This document shows positions 26,101 through 40,600 of a stretch of 64,000 nucleotides of DNA, piece by piece. Numbering within the stretch: the stretch's first letter is position 1; each line of letters starts with the position of its first letter. Under the pieces are notes generated by a model. That model did no database searches and was not told where the DNA came from. It worked only from the letters and a program-made list of their open reading frames with translations. Both the position numbers and the translations under genes were made by a program. The DNA is from Agrypnia vestita (Eukaryota; Arthropoda; Insecta; Trichoptera; Phryganeidae), in contig JADDOH010004232.1 in NCBI GenBank assembly GCA_016648135.1, positions 62,001-126,000 of the forward strand, given 5' to 3'.

Positions 26101-28549
26101 AGTCTCTTCCTACGACCATAACCTCTGTTTTGACAGTACTAATCTTCATCCCTACTTGAGTGCACTCTTCATTGAAGGAATTTATCCACTCTTGCAGGTC
26201 CTCCTTTGTGGGCGCAAGCCTCGCTATATCGTCCGCGAAGAGTAAAGAGTCTATTTCCACATCTACAACTCTCACGGCCCTTGCTGTTTGGCTTTTTCGG
26301 CTTATCCTGTCCATATAAAGGGTGAACAGGATTGGCGAAAGTGGGCAACCTTGTCTTAAACCTACTCCAACAATGAACTCTTCCAAAATTGTGCCGTTTA
26401 TTCGTATGCAGCTTTTGCAATCCTCATACAGTGATTGAATTGCCTTGAGAAGGTCTCTCTCTATTCCGTATTCATCCAGCACTGTCCACAGGATGTCGCG
26501 CGGCACCAAGTCATATGCTTTCTCCAGGTCTATGAATCCCATATAAATATTTTTTCCATACTCCCAGCTTTTCTGGATAGTTTGTTGCAGTGTAAACAAT
26601 CGGTCTGTTGTGCCTCTCCCGGCTCTGAAACCGCATTGGCCTTCTTGGATCTTGTTTTCTGTTACTCTGCGACATTTTCTCTCCAGAATGCGAGCATATA
26701 TTTTACCTGGTTGACTCAGCAAGGTGATTCCTCTGTAGTTGGTACACACTTTGCTGTCTCCTTTTTTAAAAATGGGGACTATCACTCCTATTCGCCAAAG
26801 TTCTGGGGCCTTGCTCGTCTTCCACGCTACTGAAAATATGCGGACTAGCCAACTTATTCCCTTATTGTTCAGATTTTTCAGATCCCAGGCATTATCTCAT
26901 CTCTGCCAGCTGCCTTCCCATTTTTCAACGACTTTAAGGCACCTTTTACTTCCTCTATTGTGATGCCATTTTCGCCATTATCTGATGCTGGGGGGATTTG
27001 GCTTGCTAACCTCGTGGTTGGCGGGTTAAGGAGATTATCAAAATATTTTTTCCATCTCTCTAACACATCTTTTTCGTCCCTAATGAGGTTTCCTGATTCG
27101 TCCTTGATGCCCTTTACTACTGTTGACTCTCCCTTCCGTAGACGCCGCACTGTTTGCCAAAACAGCTTTCCCGCTGTGTGATAATTGTTAATTTTGTTCC
27201 AAAATTTTCCCATGCTTGTTGTTTGGCCATCTTTACCACCTTCCTGGCCTCTGATTTTTTCTCGAGGTACTTCTTACGGTTTCCTTCCTCTTGATTACCA
27301 ATCCATACGCGGTAAGCTTGTTTCTTTTCATGGACAACTTTCCGTACATACTGAGTTACAAAATATAATTTATTTTTCTGAATCTATTTCATATATTTTC
27401 AGAGATATCTGTAAAATGTGAAATTACGCTATTGGCGCGGTAACTACCACAAAAAAAATATGTGCATATACTTAATTAGCTTATAGGCATTCACACATAA
27501 AAAAAAATTATCAAAGAACCAAATTCACTGTACATAACATGTGTAAACAGTGGTATATAAACACACATACAGATAGGCATGCATGCTAGACCGCAATTTT
27601 TTTATAAAAATAATAAACTGAACATTATTTATATTACAATAATTAAGAAAATATAAACATTAATTGACAGGCAGTGGCCAAAAAATTTGTTTTTAGTATC
27701 TTAGGCGAGATTAATTTTAATTGATATAAATTAACTTTGTTTAAACCACTTATTTATTGAAAAAAATCAACATGTTTCAAAGCCAATGGCTTCTTCATCA
27801 GGAAAACAAAAATAATATTTAAAAATCGAAGTATAGATCAAAATATTAAAAAGTTATATATGGAAAATAATAATATAAAGTACCTAATTAATATGAAAAT
27901 AAATTTAAAAGATAACTATTTGCAAAAAGGACCTGATTATTTATAATATTCAATTTACTATTTACACTCTTTCTTATTTCCAAAATTTCTAATTTATCAA
28001 ATTGTGATTCTGTATAATTTGTATGTAAAATTTGTAAACCTTTATTAATATCAAAAGAATGACCCGTAGCCAAAAGATGGTTAGCAAATTCAGAATAATT
28101 ATTACTATTTAAACACCTTAAGTGTTCTTTAATTCTAATTTCAAAATTTCTACACGTTTTTCCTATATAAAAATAATCACAATCATTACAAATTAATTTA
28201 TAAACACCAGATTTTTTTAAAAAATTATCCTTATCTTTATTATTTAATATGTATTTTTTTAATTTATTATTAGTATAAAAAGCTGGTTGAATAACATTTG
28301 AATTATTTGGAATATTCAATACTTTTAAATGGTCAACCAATTCAAGAGAATTTTTAATGGTATATAAAGGTTTAAAAATATTACTTTCAACAATTATTTT
28401 GTTTAATATATTATGTTAAATAAAAAGTACAAGAATTTTTTTTTTAAATCTTTTGTTTACCCTTCAATTTGTGATTCTGATAAACATTGGAGGAAAATTA
28501 TATTTATAAATAATGAAATTTCTAATTCAATAGTTAAAAATATTTCAAA

Positions 28550-28628
<79 letters not shown>

Positions 28629-31600
28629 GATAATGGGCAGGCAACTTAAGCTGATAGGCTCATATCACTGTCTCTCATTTGAATATCCAGCCTATTCTTA
28701 AATTGGTTGACACTGGCAACGCCCTCAGGCAAACTGTTCCACATATTGACCACTCTATTGCTTAATGCATGCTTTCTTGGGTTACACGAGAACCGAGACT
28801 TGTTCAACTTCAGGTGGTTTTTAAGACCCAAGGGCAATTTTGTGGCTCGTCTCTGAACATTTTCCAGTAAAATTATATCTTTAGCAATGTATGGATTCCA
28901 GATCTGAGAGGCATATTCGAGGAGAGGCCTCATATATGTCTTATAAATAGTTGTGAATAGCGGTACCGTCAGATGTTGGAATGATCTTCTCACCAAATAC
29001 AAAATATAGTTAGCCTTCTTAACCACACTCGCTATGTGCTCACACCATTTAAAGTCCTTGGTAATAGTACCACCCAGATCCTTCTGCGAAACCACTGACT
29101 TAATCAGGCTTTCGTTTAAGGTATACTCAATATTTGGGTTCTTCTTGCCGACATGGAGAACACAACATTTGTCAACATTATGACATATGAGCCACTGCTT
29201 TGTCCACTCCGATAATTGATTTAAGTCTCTCTGTAACACCTCATGTTCAGTAAGGGGGTTACCGAAATATTTTGTGACATCGGCAAAGAAACTCACAGTG
29301 GACTGGACAGCAACACGAAGATCCAAAATGTACAAAATAAAGAGAATCTGTCCCAGCACACTCCCCTGTGGAACTCCACTTAAAACTACTTGCGGTGCAG
29401 ATAGAAAGTCACCCACTTGGACAGCAAAGAAGCGCTCAGTCAAAAAGCTCCTAATCCATTGAAGTAGTGAACCACGGATTCCTAGATGTTCTAACTTAGC
29501 AATTAATCTATCAAGTGGGACTCTGTCGAAAGCCTTTTCAAAATCTAGATAAAAATGTCTATAGGCTCATGGCTATCAAAACTAGTGGTCCACCTTTCTA
29601 GACATGTGAGAAGATTAGTCACGGTGGAACGTCCAGGCACAAATCCGTGCTGATCCAAATCTACAATGCCATTGTCTTCCATAAATCTTCGTAAGTCCTC
29701 AGCAATAATTCTCTCCATTACCTTACACAGAACTGAAGTTAAGCTTATAGGTCTATAATTGGCTGGATTTAATTTGTCTCCTTTCTTATAAATGGGAGTT
29801 ACCATTTGTTGTTAACATGTTCGCGGATTTTACAAAGAGATAAAGTTTCCCACTGATTGTTGCTTCAAGATGACATTAATAGACTCTTAAAGTACTGCAA
29901 AAATAACCAACTTTTCCTAAGGTGGACAACGCACTACCCGCGTCCCGCGGCGGGAGGCGGTCGCGCGGTTGTCTGTTTGTACGGCGATGTATGGGGGACA
30001 ATGCACTGGCTCCCGCGCGGTGAGGCAGGAGCCACTGTCGGGCGCGGAGAACTTGAGTCCCGCGCGCGGGCGCGGGTGTCGAGTCATACAGACTTGTATG
30101 GGAGACACCGCACGACACCCCATTCTCGCGCGGTTTCTTTCATTCAGAAGGAGGTTTGCGTACATAAAAATGGATTTTGAAATAGAAAATCGCCCAGCAT
30201 TGTTGGACATGAAATCTGTGGAGTACAGTGATCGCTTTTTAAAAATAAAAATGTGGAAAGTAATAGTTGATATCTTTGGAGGAATGTTTGAAGTCACTCC
30301 AGTTATTTCTCCTTTAATTTTGTTTAGTAATTTGTCGAAAAAAACTGTAGACATTCTCGTATAGTTAAAAAAAATTTTGTTGAAACAAATTTTCTCAGAT
30401 CTCTGTAAAATATTACGAACGCTCCATTTGCATTTCTTTGTTGTAACAAAGGATGGACCCAGTATCTCGGTTTTCGTTTGCGACGCTTTTCATTTCGCCT
30501 TTTCATTATCAAGTTTACAAGAGCCAAATAGCCATAGCTTCTACCGCCGACAGATTCATTTCGAGATTGAGCTACCGCGGCGGGACCCGCGAGAGCCAAC
30601 GCACGACCCGCGCGCCCGCGTCCGCTAACTAACGCTCTAAATATCGATAAATGTCATATCATTTCATTTTCCAAAAAAAGAAAAAATTTATCCTATAATT
30701 ATCATCTCAACAATAAGCAACTCAACATATGCACTCAGGTGAGGGATCTCGCTGTCATCCTAGATTCAAAATTAACATTCATCACACATATGGAATCGGT
30801 AATTGCTAAAGCATATCGACTCCTTGGTTTCATTGCTAGAACGACAAACCTATTTCAATCACCGTATACATTCATCACTTTATATTTTTCATTTGTAAGC
30901 AGTCAACTGGAGTTTGGATCAGTAGTCTGGAACAATACTGGACAATTGAAAATATCCAGCACAAATTTCTCAACATTTTAAATTTCCATTCCCGTTTAGA
31001 ATTCAACTCATACACAGAAAGCCAGTGTTACCATAAAATCCCTCCTCTATCATATCGAAGATGCATACAAGATCTGTGTTATCTTTATAAAATCTTGAAT
31101 AACTTGGTGACTCACCCTATTTATTAGAGGAAATAGCTTTAAGTTGTCCTACATACTCAACACGTTCAAATAATTTATTTTACCCAAACTTTAGTAGGAC
31201 TAACTACTTAAAAAACTGCTTTGCAACTCGTTCCACCTCAAAATACAATCTGTTAAATTCTAAAAATAATCTAGACATTTTTACTGACAATTTGCTTTTA
31301 TTTAAAATGAAACTCCGTAATCTCATTTATGATTATTGAAATAAATTTGATACTTCTTTAATTGAATCCCATTCCCTCCCTCTTCCCACCCCTCCCATTT
31401 TTTGCATTATCATAATTTAAATCTTTGAAATATTTATTATTTATCTCATATTCTTTATCATTTTTTTATTTAGTTTTTTTTTACCAGCTTCGAGGAAACT
31501 TCACTGGTCATTCTAAACAATTTTTTTTTTTATATTATATAATTTCTTTTTTAAATTGTACTGTATGTTTCCCAAAAATAAAATAAAATAAAAAATAAAA

Positions 31601-34600
31601 GACAAGGGAATATGGGAGCACCTTGTCAAATTTTCCTTGGGGATCATATCAATGTCGGAGAAGCAACAAAAAAAAATGTAAAAGACAAGATGGGTCTTGA
31701 TTAGTTAACACAAATGGAAGCAGCACAAGACAAGGGAATATGGGTGCACCTTGTCAAATTTTCCTTACTTCCCTCAGTCCAATCTTGTAATTATTTTTAA
31801 AACAACCTAAGTCCACTACAGTTTTTTCACAAAAATTATATGAAATTATTAAAATAAGTACTACCTGTATTTCATCATAATTATAAAAGGCTGAAAAACA
31901 ATTTTTCATTATACAGTTAATATCAGGTGGGATTCAGTTGTTTTTAAATATCTTTGAACTAACTTTTATGGACGAAAGTGTCTTTAATAATCATCGATTC
32001 AATTGTAGAAAGAGTAAGTAAATATTATAATATGTAAATAATTCAAATACATATTTGATACACAATGCAGATTATTATACTATATATCTGTTAAAAAAAT
32101 ACTGATTTCAGTCTGTTTACAGCTTTGTTTGGAATATTAAAACAGCAGTAGCTAGTGATAAGTCAAAACTTTATTTCAACCATGACCGTTACTGCGATTT
32201 TGAGAAATGTAATTCTATAGATGATTGGTAACTGATAATTCGTAATTCAGCGAGCAAACAATAATATATTAGAAACCAGATATCTAACAGTTAGATCTGA
32301 GTTACTAAACATCTTTAAAATCAAAAACCAATCACAGTCAAAATAAAGGCAACTCATCACTACTAGATGTATAAATAAAAACCAACCTTAGATGCTTCTG
32401 GACTGCAGGAATAAATTGAAGCTCCCTGTTCGGGAACAATCACCAATGGAATATTTGTGGAGATTCCCCATTTTTTCAACCACTGTTCCGTTTCTCGGCA
32501 TGCTGTCCCATTTCCTAGCGCTATCACCTCACATCTGAATAAATAATAAATTACTCTTTTTACTTACTTACTTACTTACTACAATAATAAATTACTAAAA
32601 AAATAAAAATAATAAAAAATAAATTAGGAACTGAAAAGGCACAAAGAAACATCTGAAAGCTTGAAAAAAATGTACTTCATCATACATTTGAGGATCCAAT
32701 ATTCCGAGGGAAACCCGCTTCCCGCAGATATAAACTGTGCATCATGAGCTCAAGCTTAGACCAGAGTGCTTTACACACACCATTTGTATATATGTATATG
32801 CAAACAACATTTTAGCTGTGAAAGCACTGGCAAATTTTAGTTTTCAGTACAGTGTAAGTTTTATTTTTTAACAAGTCCACTTTAGCAGCAATTAGCGCGC
32901 CAAGCGTAATGAGCACTCTCGAGCAAATATAAGTGTGCACCCTCAAGTCATACGTGTAGTTTTCTGTGGAGTACACTGCAGGAGATCCGAGGGAGCGGCA
33001 TGCCTTTGGGATATATGGTGAATTAAAAATTAAATGAAAAAGAAAGAAAAGAAAAAAGATGTTCTCCTGACACTTCAACATGTATTTAATTAAAGGATTA
33101 AGCCACCTATAAATCAAGTATAAAATTTACTTAAAGACTCAATCCTATTGAGTGCAGTCCATGTACAAATACATTAAAACAATGCAGTGATTTAATGTAT
33201 TTTTTTAAATACTCTTCACTCTCTGTAGCGAAATCCAAGTGACCGAGAAACTTGTTATTGTTAATTTTTTTCAGGTTTTCTTACCGCCATTGATAATTCA
33301 TTTATATAAATATTTTAATTAGACAGAGCCTATGGCCAATTACAAGAAACCCAAATACTAAGTAATTTAATAAACTACAGGTGTGATAACAATTCATGTG
33401 TAAGTAGATGTGTGCCAGGGTGTGTGTGAGTGTGCATATGTGTATGTATGCATGAATGTGCGCGCGTCACCTCGCAAGTTTTAACAGAGTTAGTAAACTT
33501 TAAAAAACTGTAAAAGTTAATAACCCTTTAACAAAGTTAGTAAACTGCTCAGAGTTTAAGCAAAAAATATTGAGATGTATTTTGTTCAATTTTTGCCGTA
33601 GTTTGTTCTCCAATGATCTAAGTGAAGAAGATGTGGTGCTCTTATTCGTTCACTGTGGGACATTAAAATGTATAGAGCTTACAAGCATAGTTGTCGAAGT
33701 GAACATGCTTTTTGAAATTTGAATTAGTGAATAGCTTAGTGAAAATCTACTGAAGGGTTTAAGATGCTTTTTATGAATTTCGTAGTGTGAAGACCAAATT
33801 GGCGACACAAAATCCAAAATGCTGAGTATATAACAGGAAAATATGCATTTTAGCACAGATTGCTGCTAAACAATTTAGTTATTCGAAGCACAAATCCAAT
33901 GCCTTATCAATTATGGCGTTAGTATGGTCCAGATATGCTAATTTTGAGTATAAAAGTAAGCCAAGATCACGTATTACCTTGACAAGTGAAACAGGTATGT
34001 ATATTTTTAATATTATAATTAAATCCAATTGGGTTTGAATTTCTGGTAAAGGTATATGCTATGGCATTTCTTAGGATTCAATGCTAAGGAATTGAGCTTA
34101 CAGTAATGTCTCAGCCTGTCTAGGTCCTCTTGTAATAATTTACAATAATTTACATTTGCTACGCATCACAAGCTAATATTGTGTATGTGTACATTAAAAA
34201 ATATAGGTCCCAGGTGGCTCCCTTGGGGAACACCAGAAGGGATGAATGAGAAGCACAACTAATGGCACTTTACCACTACTGCCTGACTGCAGTTTGGACT
34301 GCGGTAGGTACACGCCCATCTCGAATGCTTTTGAGTAATCCGAATATATAACATCTGTTTGCTGTCATAATCCCACATTAACTGAGACGTCTTGTATGAA
34401 GAGAGTCAAGTTCGTCAGTACTGACTGATTTTTTGCACATAAAACTGTGTTGCTTAAGAGGAATAATTCCTGAAATTACCGGTTATAATTGATCAAAAAC
34501 AATCCAAACATTTTCTCGAAGTAGAGAGAATGGAGAAGGGATTGTAGTTATCCACTTTCATTTTATCACCGCCCTTGTGGATAGGAACAACAAAGAATTT

Positions 34601-37600
34601 TTTCCAAATTAAGGGAAAGACACCCTAATATGCACATAAAGTATGCACAATACCAAAATTGAAACATTGACGCAACATCAGCGTGAATCATCGTAATAAT
34701 AATCAGGCATAATGCATTTTAACATCTCAAATTTTGAAAATTTGCTTTTAAGTCTTTGGTGCCACCATGTGCCACACAATCTTTCCCTTATTGATAATGC
34801 TGCCCTGTGCTTTAGTTATAATCTTTTTAAATTCAAATTTTTTAAAAGTTAATACGTATTATGTACTTAGTACTTACTTATAGATATCGATGAGCTGTTG
34901 TATTTTTTGTGATTCTCTATCAAAAACTGCATTCTGATGAAAAATTGGATACATAACATATGTATCGAGTACTTGACCCGAAGAGTTAACGATTCCTATT
35001 TTACAACCCGCTTTGAAACCAGGATCGATACCCAGGATAGTGTTTCCTTTAATCGGTGCCGTCATGAGCAGTCTCTTTAAGTTAGACGCAAACACAGCGA
35101 TGGATTCTCTCTCCGCTCTTGCTGTCATTTCGGATCTAACTTGTCTAGTCATCCATGGTTTAATTAATCTTTTATATGCGTCAGATACACCATTCCTGAT
35201 AAGAGGACCTCGCCATATGCTCATGCAAAACCTGGAACAACAATATTTCAAAATATTCTGTTATTTATGAAATTGTTGTAAAAATAAAAATTTTGATAAA
35301 CCAAGATGATGATTGACAAGTATGTTATTGTTGTAAAACATTATAGAACATTTTAGCTATGGACTAAATATGTTCCTCTTTACATGACGGGCCTCACAGC
35401 AGCAATACAATAAATGCTGTGTGTGTTTCAATGCCTGTCTAACATGTCGATTAGGCCTAGTTTATAAAAATTAAAATATATAAGATAAACTTACACATGG
35501 TGGTATTTAATGAGATAACTTTGTGAAACAAGAAACCATAGAAAATTAATATTAAGTCTAGATGTTGTATCAGGTAGGGAAAAGGCCAATTTTGTATTAA
35601 AAATGGAAATAAGTGTAGGCGACGTATCCGATAGGGAAAAGGCCAATTTTGTGTTAAAAACAGAAATAAGTCTAGATGACGTATCCGGTGGGAAAAGGCC
35701 AATTTTGTGTTAAAAACAGAAATAAGTCTAGATGACGTATCCGGTGGGAAAAGGCCAATTTTGTGTTAAAAACGGAAATAAGTCTAAATGAAGTATCCGG
35801 TAGGGAAAAGGCAAATTTTTTGTTAAAAACGGATTCAAATTCGCAATGATATTCTTAGGTAATGTGGGGCATACATTATATTGTAATGCAGGATCGTATA
35901 GTTGACATGTTTGATAATGAATGGGCCCACTTATGATAAACGTGATTTGTCAATGAATAAAAGAGCAAAAACATATATTTTGTATATGCATCTATGGCGT
36001 GAAGTGTAAAAATTTATTATTTTTAAACTTGAAATAACTGCTTTTAAACCAGCAAGTGGGAAAATTTGGCTTCATTTATGTAATCAGGACCCATTATTAC
36101 ACCAAGAACAATTTTCCTTTCATCAAAATTCATGTTCGGTTGTATTCTTGACTATAGCCGTCTCTTTTCGCGGAGCTGGAATGAACAGTCTATGGAATTG
36201 AATCAGAGTATGGAATTGCTAGTGCCATCTAGATTTCAGGCATTTCAAGAGTTTCAAAATATATTTTCATTCTTTGTTATTAATTTTATAATCTACTATT
36301 ATATCTATAGATTGTGTAATTTTTGATTTAATAATTGGAAAATTATTATTATATGTGCATAATTTAATAATAGAAAAAGCTTGTTTCAGTTCAAATAATA
36401 AATTTTTGTTCACAAAGTCTACAATGAAACATTGTATTGTCACCTCTCCAGATTATTATAGAACCAGTCAGGAATTTCAATTTTAATGGACAGGATTTTT
36501 GCAGTTTCTCCTCTATTAAGAGCCAATATTTGATGAGGTTTAATGAAGTCAACTCTCATTTTAAATTCTAAATATAAATTATATTTATCTGCATCATCTT
36601 CTTTTCTTTTGGGTACTTTGGTAACTTTTGCTTTTGGTAATGTTTCTTCATTTTTTTTTGTTTTATTAACTGCTCTTGCCTTAGAGCTTTCTACATACAT
36701 TTTAGTGTCAGACTTTCTAAAACAAAACAAAAATAAAATGGCATTTAAAGATTTTGTCACCAGCTATTAAAATAAAATTTCATGCATTGGAAAACAGTAG
36801 TGTAACTAACAATTGTCTTATTTTCTCCAAAACACGTGAATCTTTGTACATCATTTCGGCTAGAAGATGAACAATATTGGCTTCGACTTCTTCTGTGGTT
36901 TTCAATCCATCAATATCATAATTACACAGGGATGGAATATTAATGTTCCCACCATTCAAAATTGTTAATGCAGCATTCTCTAGTCCAATTTCGCGCGCCC
37001 TTTCTGCCAGTGTTCCACTGCGCTTTTTCAGAGGTTCATACTGTGAATCAAAATTAATAAAACATTATATGATAATATTATTAAAGTAGAATTAATCAAT
37101 TTGTAGTAGAGATGGGTAAAATTTATTAATTTGGAAAATATGTATCATATATTTTGAATCTTCGTGCTGCTGTCCAGTCCACTGTGAGCTTCTTTGCAGA
37201 TGACACAAAATATTTCAGTAACCCCCTTACTGAACACGAGGTGTTACGAGACTTAAATCAATTATCGGAGTGGGCAAAGCAGTGGCTGATATGTATTAAT
37301 GTTGACAAATGTTGTGTATTCCATGTCAGCAAGAAAAACCCAAATATTAAGTATACCTGATTAAGTCAGTCGTTTCGCAGAAGAATTTGGGTGTTACTAT
37401 TACCAAGAACTTTAAATTGTGTGAGCACATAGCGAGTGTAGTTAAGAAGGCTAACTCTATTTTGTATTTGGTGAGAACATCATTCCAACATTTGAGGGAA
37501 CCATTATTCACAACTATTTATAAGACATAATACAGTAAAACCTCGTTATTGCGAATTCCAAGGCACCGAAAAATAAAATTTAGTTATAAAAAATTCCCAT

Positions 37601-40600
37601 ATTTATTTATTTATTTTAGGAAAAGTTAACAGCAAATCTCAAATTAACATACAAGAGATAAAAAATAGTAAATTATGCCAATTATAAACTTGCCACTTAA
37701 AATTAATTATAAAAAATTTTATCAAAGTGTGACATTATGACAATTTATGGTTCCATTATATATTGATAAGGGGAGGGGAAGGGCGGAGTGGGATGTAGAA
37801 TTAGGATAAAGGAAAGGAGTATGGGAGTATATGGAAATATAAATTAAGTCAACTAGTTAGGGTGCAGTTGTGAAGTTTATTTTCGTTTAATGTCCCGACT
37901 AGTGGAGTTAAAAATGTCTATGTGGTTGTAATTTACGTTAAATGAATTTGTGAATCCATAGAAGAATGTGTTTTGTTTAGAATTGGTCTTGCAGAGAGGG
38001 AGATGAAAAGTAGGTCTCTGTCTGCTGTTACGATTGGGGATATGGAACGATAGAGTTGAACGTTGAAGGAGATCTGAAGTATCAACTAAATTGTGTACAA
38101 TTTTGAATAACATTATAGAGTCCGCTAAATTTCTACGGAAACTTAAAGTCTGAATGTTAAAGTATTTTTTAGCATCTTCATGGCTAACATGGCTAAGAAC
38201 GAAAAAAAAATTCCTAATATGTATATTTTGTGCCATAGAAAAAAAGTACCGGCCTTAAAAAATATCTCAAATGGTTTTGAATGAGACCCCTTTGTCAGTT
38301 CATATGGATGCTAACACAATAAGGCATTCAGCAAACAAAGAAAGTTATTTAAAACTAATAATGTCCCTAAGGAATCTGACATTTTTAAAGTGTAGTCACA
38401 TAAATTTCATACTTTTCCGCAACTTCACGTGCGGTGAAATATGGGGCTCTTAAAAATATCATTTATTATCCCTTATTTAGCTTTGTATTTATTTGCATAT
38501 GCACGTATCTCGCATGATAATTTGAATCAACGCATCTTAGTGAGAAAATGCCGCGATAGTTCTGGCCTTCGAAAATACATAATGCAATCAATGTAAAAGT
38601 TCAGTTAAAACGTGATGAAGAATGATGAAAGTTGATGATAATAGTAAAAATGAAAAATTAAATTTTTGTGATAATATTGCGTAATAAATGATCATAAAGG
38701 CATTCAAAGCGGCTGACTCGAACTCTGCAGGCGATAGACTTGCGGCGCGATTGTACCCTGCTGACTGACGGCACAGTATACTAAGAACAGTAATACGTCT
38801 TCATACAAACTGGCCGCTACCTGAATGTGTGCGTGCGTGCTCGGCGCCGTGTACGCACGCACTGTGATACGCACATTGACATAAAATATGGGGGCATAAG
38901 GCGGCAGCATTAAGGGCCGTGCCTTCGGTGCCATTCGCGCTCGCAGCCGCCGCTTTAGAAAAAAAATGCGCTTCCTGAAAAAAATGCCTTTTTTTATGTT
39001 TGTGGTGCTTTACTAAAAAGGTGTGTTGATTATCACAAAGACTGTGAGTTTTCAAAAGTCTACCTTATGCGTCGGAATCTCAGACGCTACGAGTAAAGTG
39101 ACAACCCTAGCGTCAACGCATTAGTAGGCTAATAACTCGCTGACAGGCTGGAGGTAAACTACTGTTCTGGGTTGATGGCGAGGTTTTCGTTGTTGAGGGA
39201 TTATTCCCCATCGGGTGTTAGCGCAAGAAACAATGCACAATATTATTATTTTGTTTCAACAAACTATTTTTCTTCATACATATTGCGATATTTCTCATTG
39301 GATATATTCTCAAGGAGAAATTTTAAAGAAGTCAATTTAAAAACACCAAAAATACCAAAATTGCAGGAGCCCGCCGTCCGGAGTTTCATTACTTTTTACG
39401 ACGGGTCGCCATCGAGCCGTAAAACTGTCCCCTTTCGCTCGATGACAACCAATAATATTTTCATCTTGACAAAAAATTTGTTATATATTTACGTAAAAAT
39501 ATGGCCGTGTTTTCGCACGGAACAAAAATTTTTTCATTACACATAAATTAAGTTTTTAAGTTTTTCTGCTTTTTGCGAAACAGAAGTTGCCAGGGTGTAA
39601 ATTTATTACACAATACATAATATACAGAGTGTCCGGTATCATACAACAAGAAAGAATAAAAAATTTAAACAAATGGAAAAGAAACTTAATAATAATTAAG
39701 TTTCTTTTTCATTTGTTTAAATTTTTTATTCTTTCTTGTTGTATGATACCGGACACTCTGTGTATTATGTATTGTGTAATAAATTTACACCCTGGTAACT
39801 TCTGTTTCGCGACAGGGACGCCCTCCCTCGCACGCCAATTTATACTGGTGGCACTCTATTAATTAAGTAAATAAAAAAGAGACTTAATTAATTAATTAAG
39901 TCTCTTTTTCTCTTGTTTAAATTTTTTCATTCTTGTTGTATTATTCTTAACATGCCTAAGTTTTTCTGCTAATAATTAAGTCTCTTTTTCTTTTGTTTAA
40001 ATTTTTATTCTTTCTTGTTATATTATTCTTAACACGCCTAAGTTTATTTCATAACATATTTCTAAAAGTGGAGACCTATAATTGGCCATCTAAATTATAT
40101 TAATGTTTTCTATGCTTCTTTGTTGTGCTCTTGGTCTTCCGTGAATATTAAATAAATAAATAAATATTAACGAAATTTCTATAAATATATAAATTTCTAT
40201 AAATATATAAATTTCGAAAAATGCTATATAAGTGCATTTGTGTATGAAAAAAAATTTGTAGGGGATTAATTTCGAAAAAAAATTTGATATGTTATTTTTC
40301 AAGTTCTACTGTATATGTGAGGCCTCTCCTCAATATCCTCTAAGATTAAGAATCCATATTTTGCTGAAGATATAGTTTTACCACCGTTAGGGATCTTCCT
40401 ACTATGTTGAGGTCAACCGCATATCCAATGATCTGGCTGCTTTGGAAATATATATTGGGGTTCGTATTACTATGGTATGTATGACATATAATATATTCTA
40501 GACACAGACTGATAAGTGTAGAAGCTAATCCACCCCCCTGTTTTAGACCCTGGGACACTATGAATTCGTCTGTGCAAATTCCCAGCACTTGGAATGTATT

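Larger units (their letters stand above)
27745..28550 (-). mobile_element. Penelope-like element 3' fragment
   Basis: Contains a GIY-YIG nuclease frame (27888-28340) followed, about 90 nt after the stop, by a hammerhead-like sequence. The reverse transcriptase is absent, so this is a 5'-truncated copy. Confidence 0.75.
29808..31606 (+). mobile_element. LINE 3: Jockey-like, split by Harbinger-like insertion
   Basis: Starts at a decayed catalytic box (MFADFTK) and continues [20 protein letters not shown] up to 29920. It resumes at 30629 in the same frame ([45 protein letters not shown]). A second frame continues through the C-terminus to about 31140, and the element ends with an (AAAAT)n-like tail at about 31575-31606. 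Removing 29921-30628 restores an uninterrupted LINE frame. Confidence 0.85.

Noticed and set aside
28413..28649. A frame ending in poly-isoleucine
   Set aside because: Translation of the (TTA)n microsatellite.
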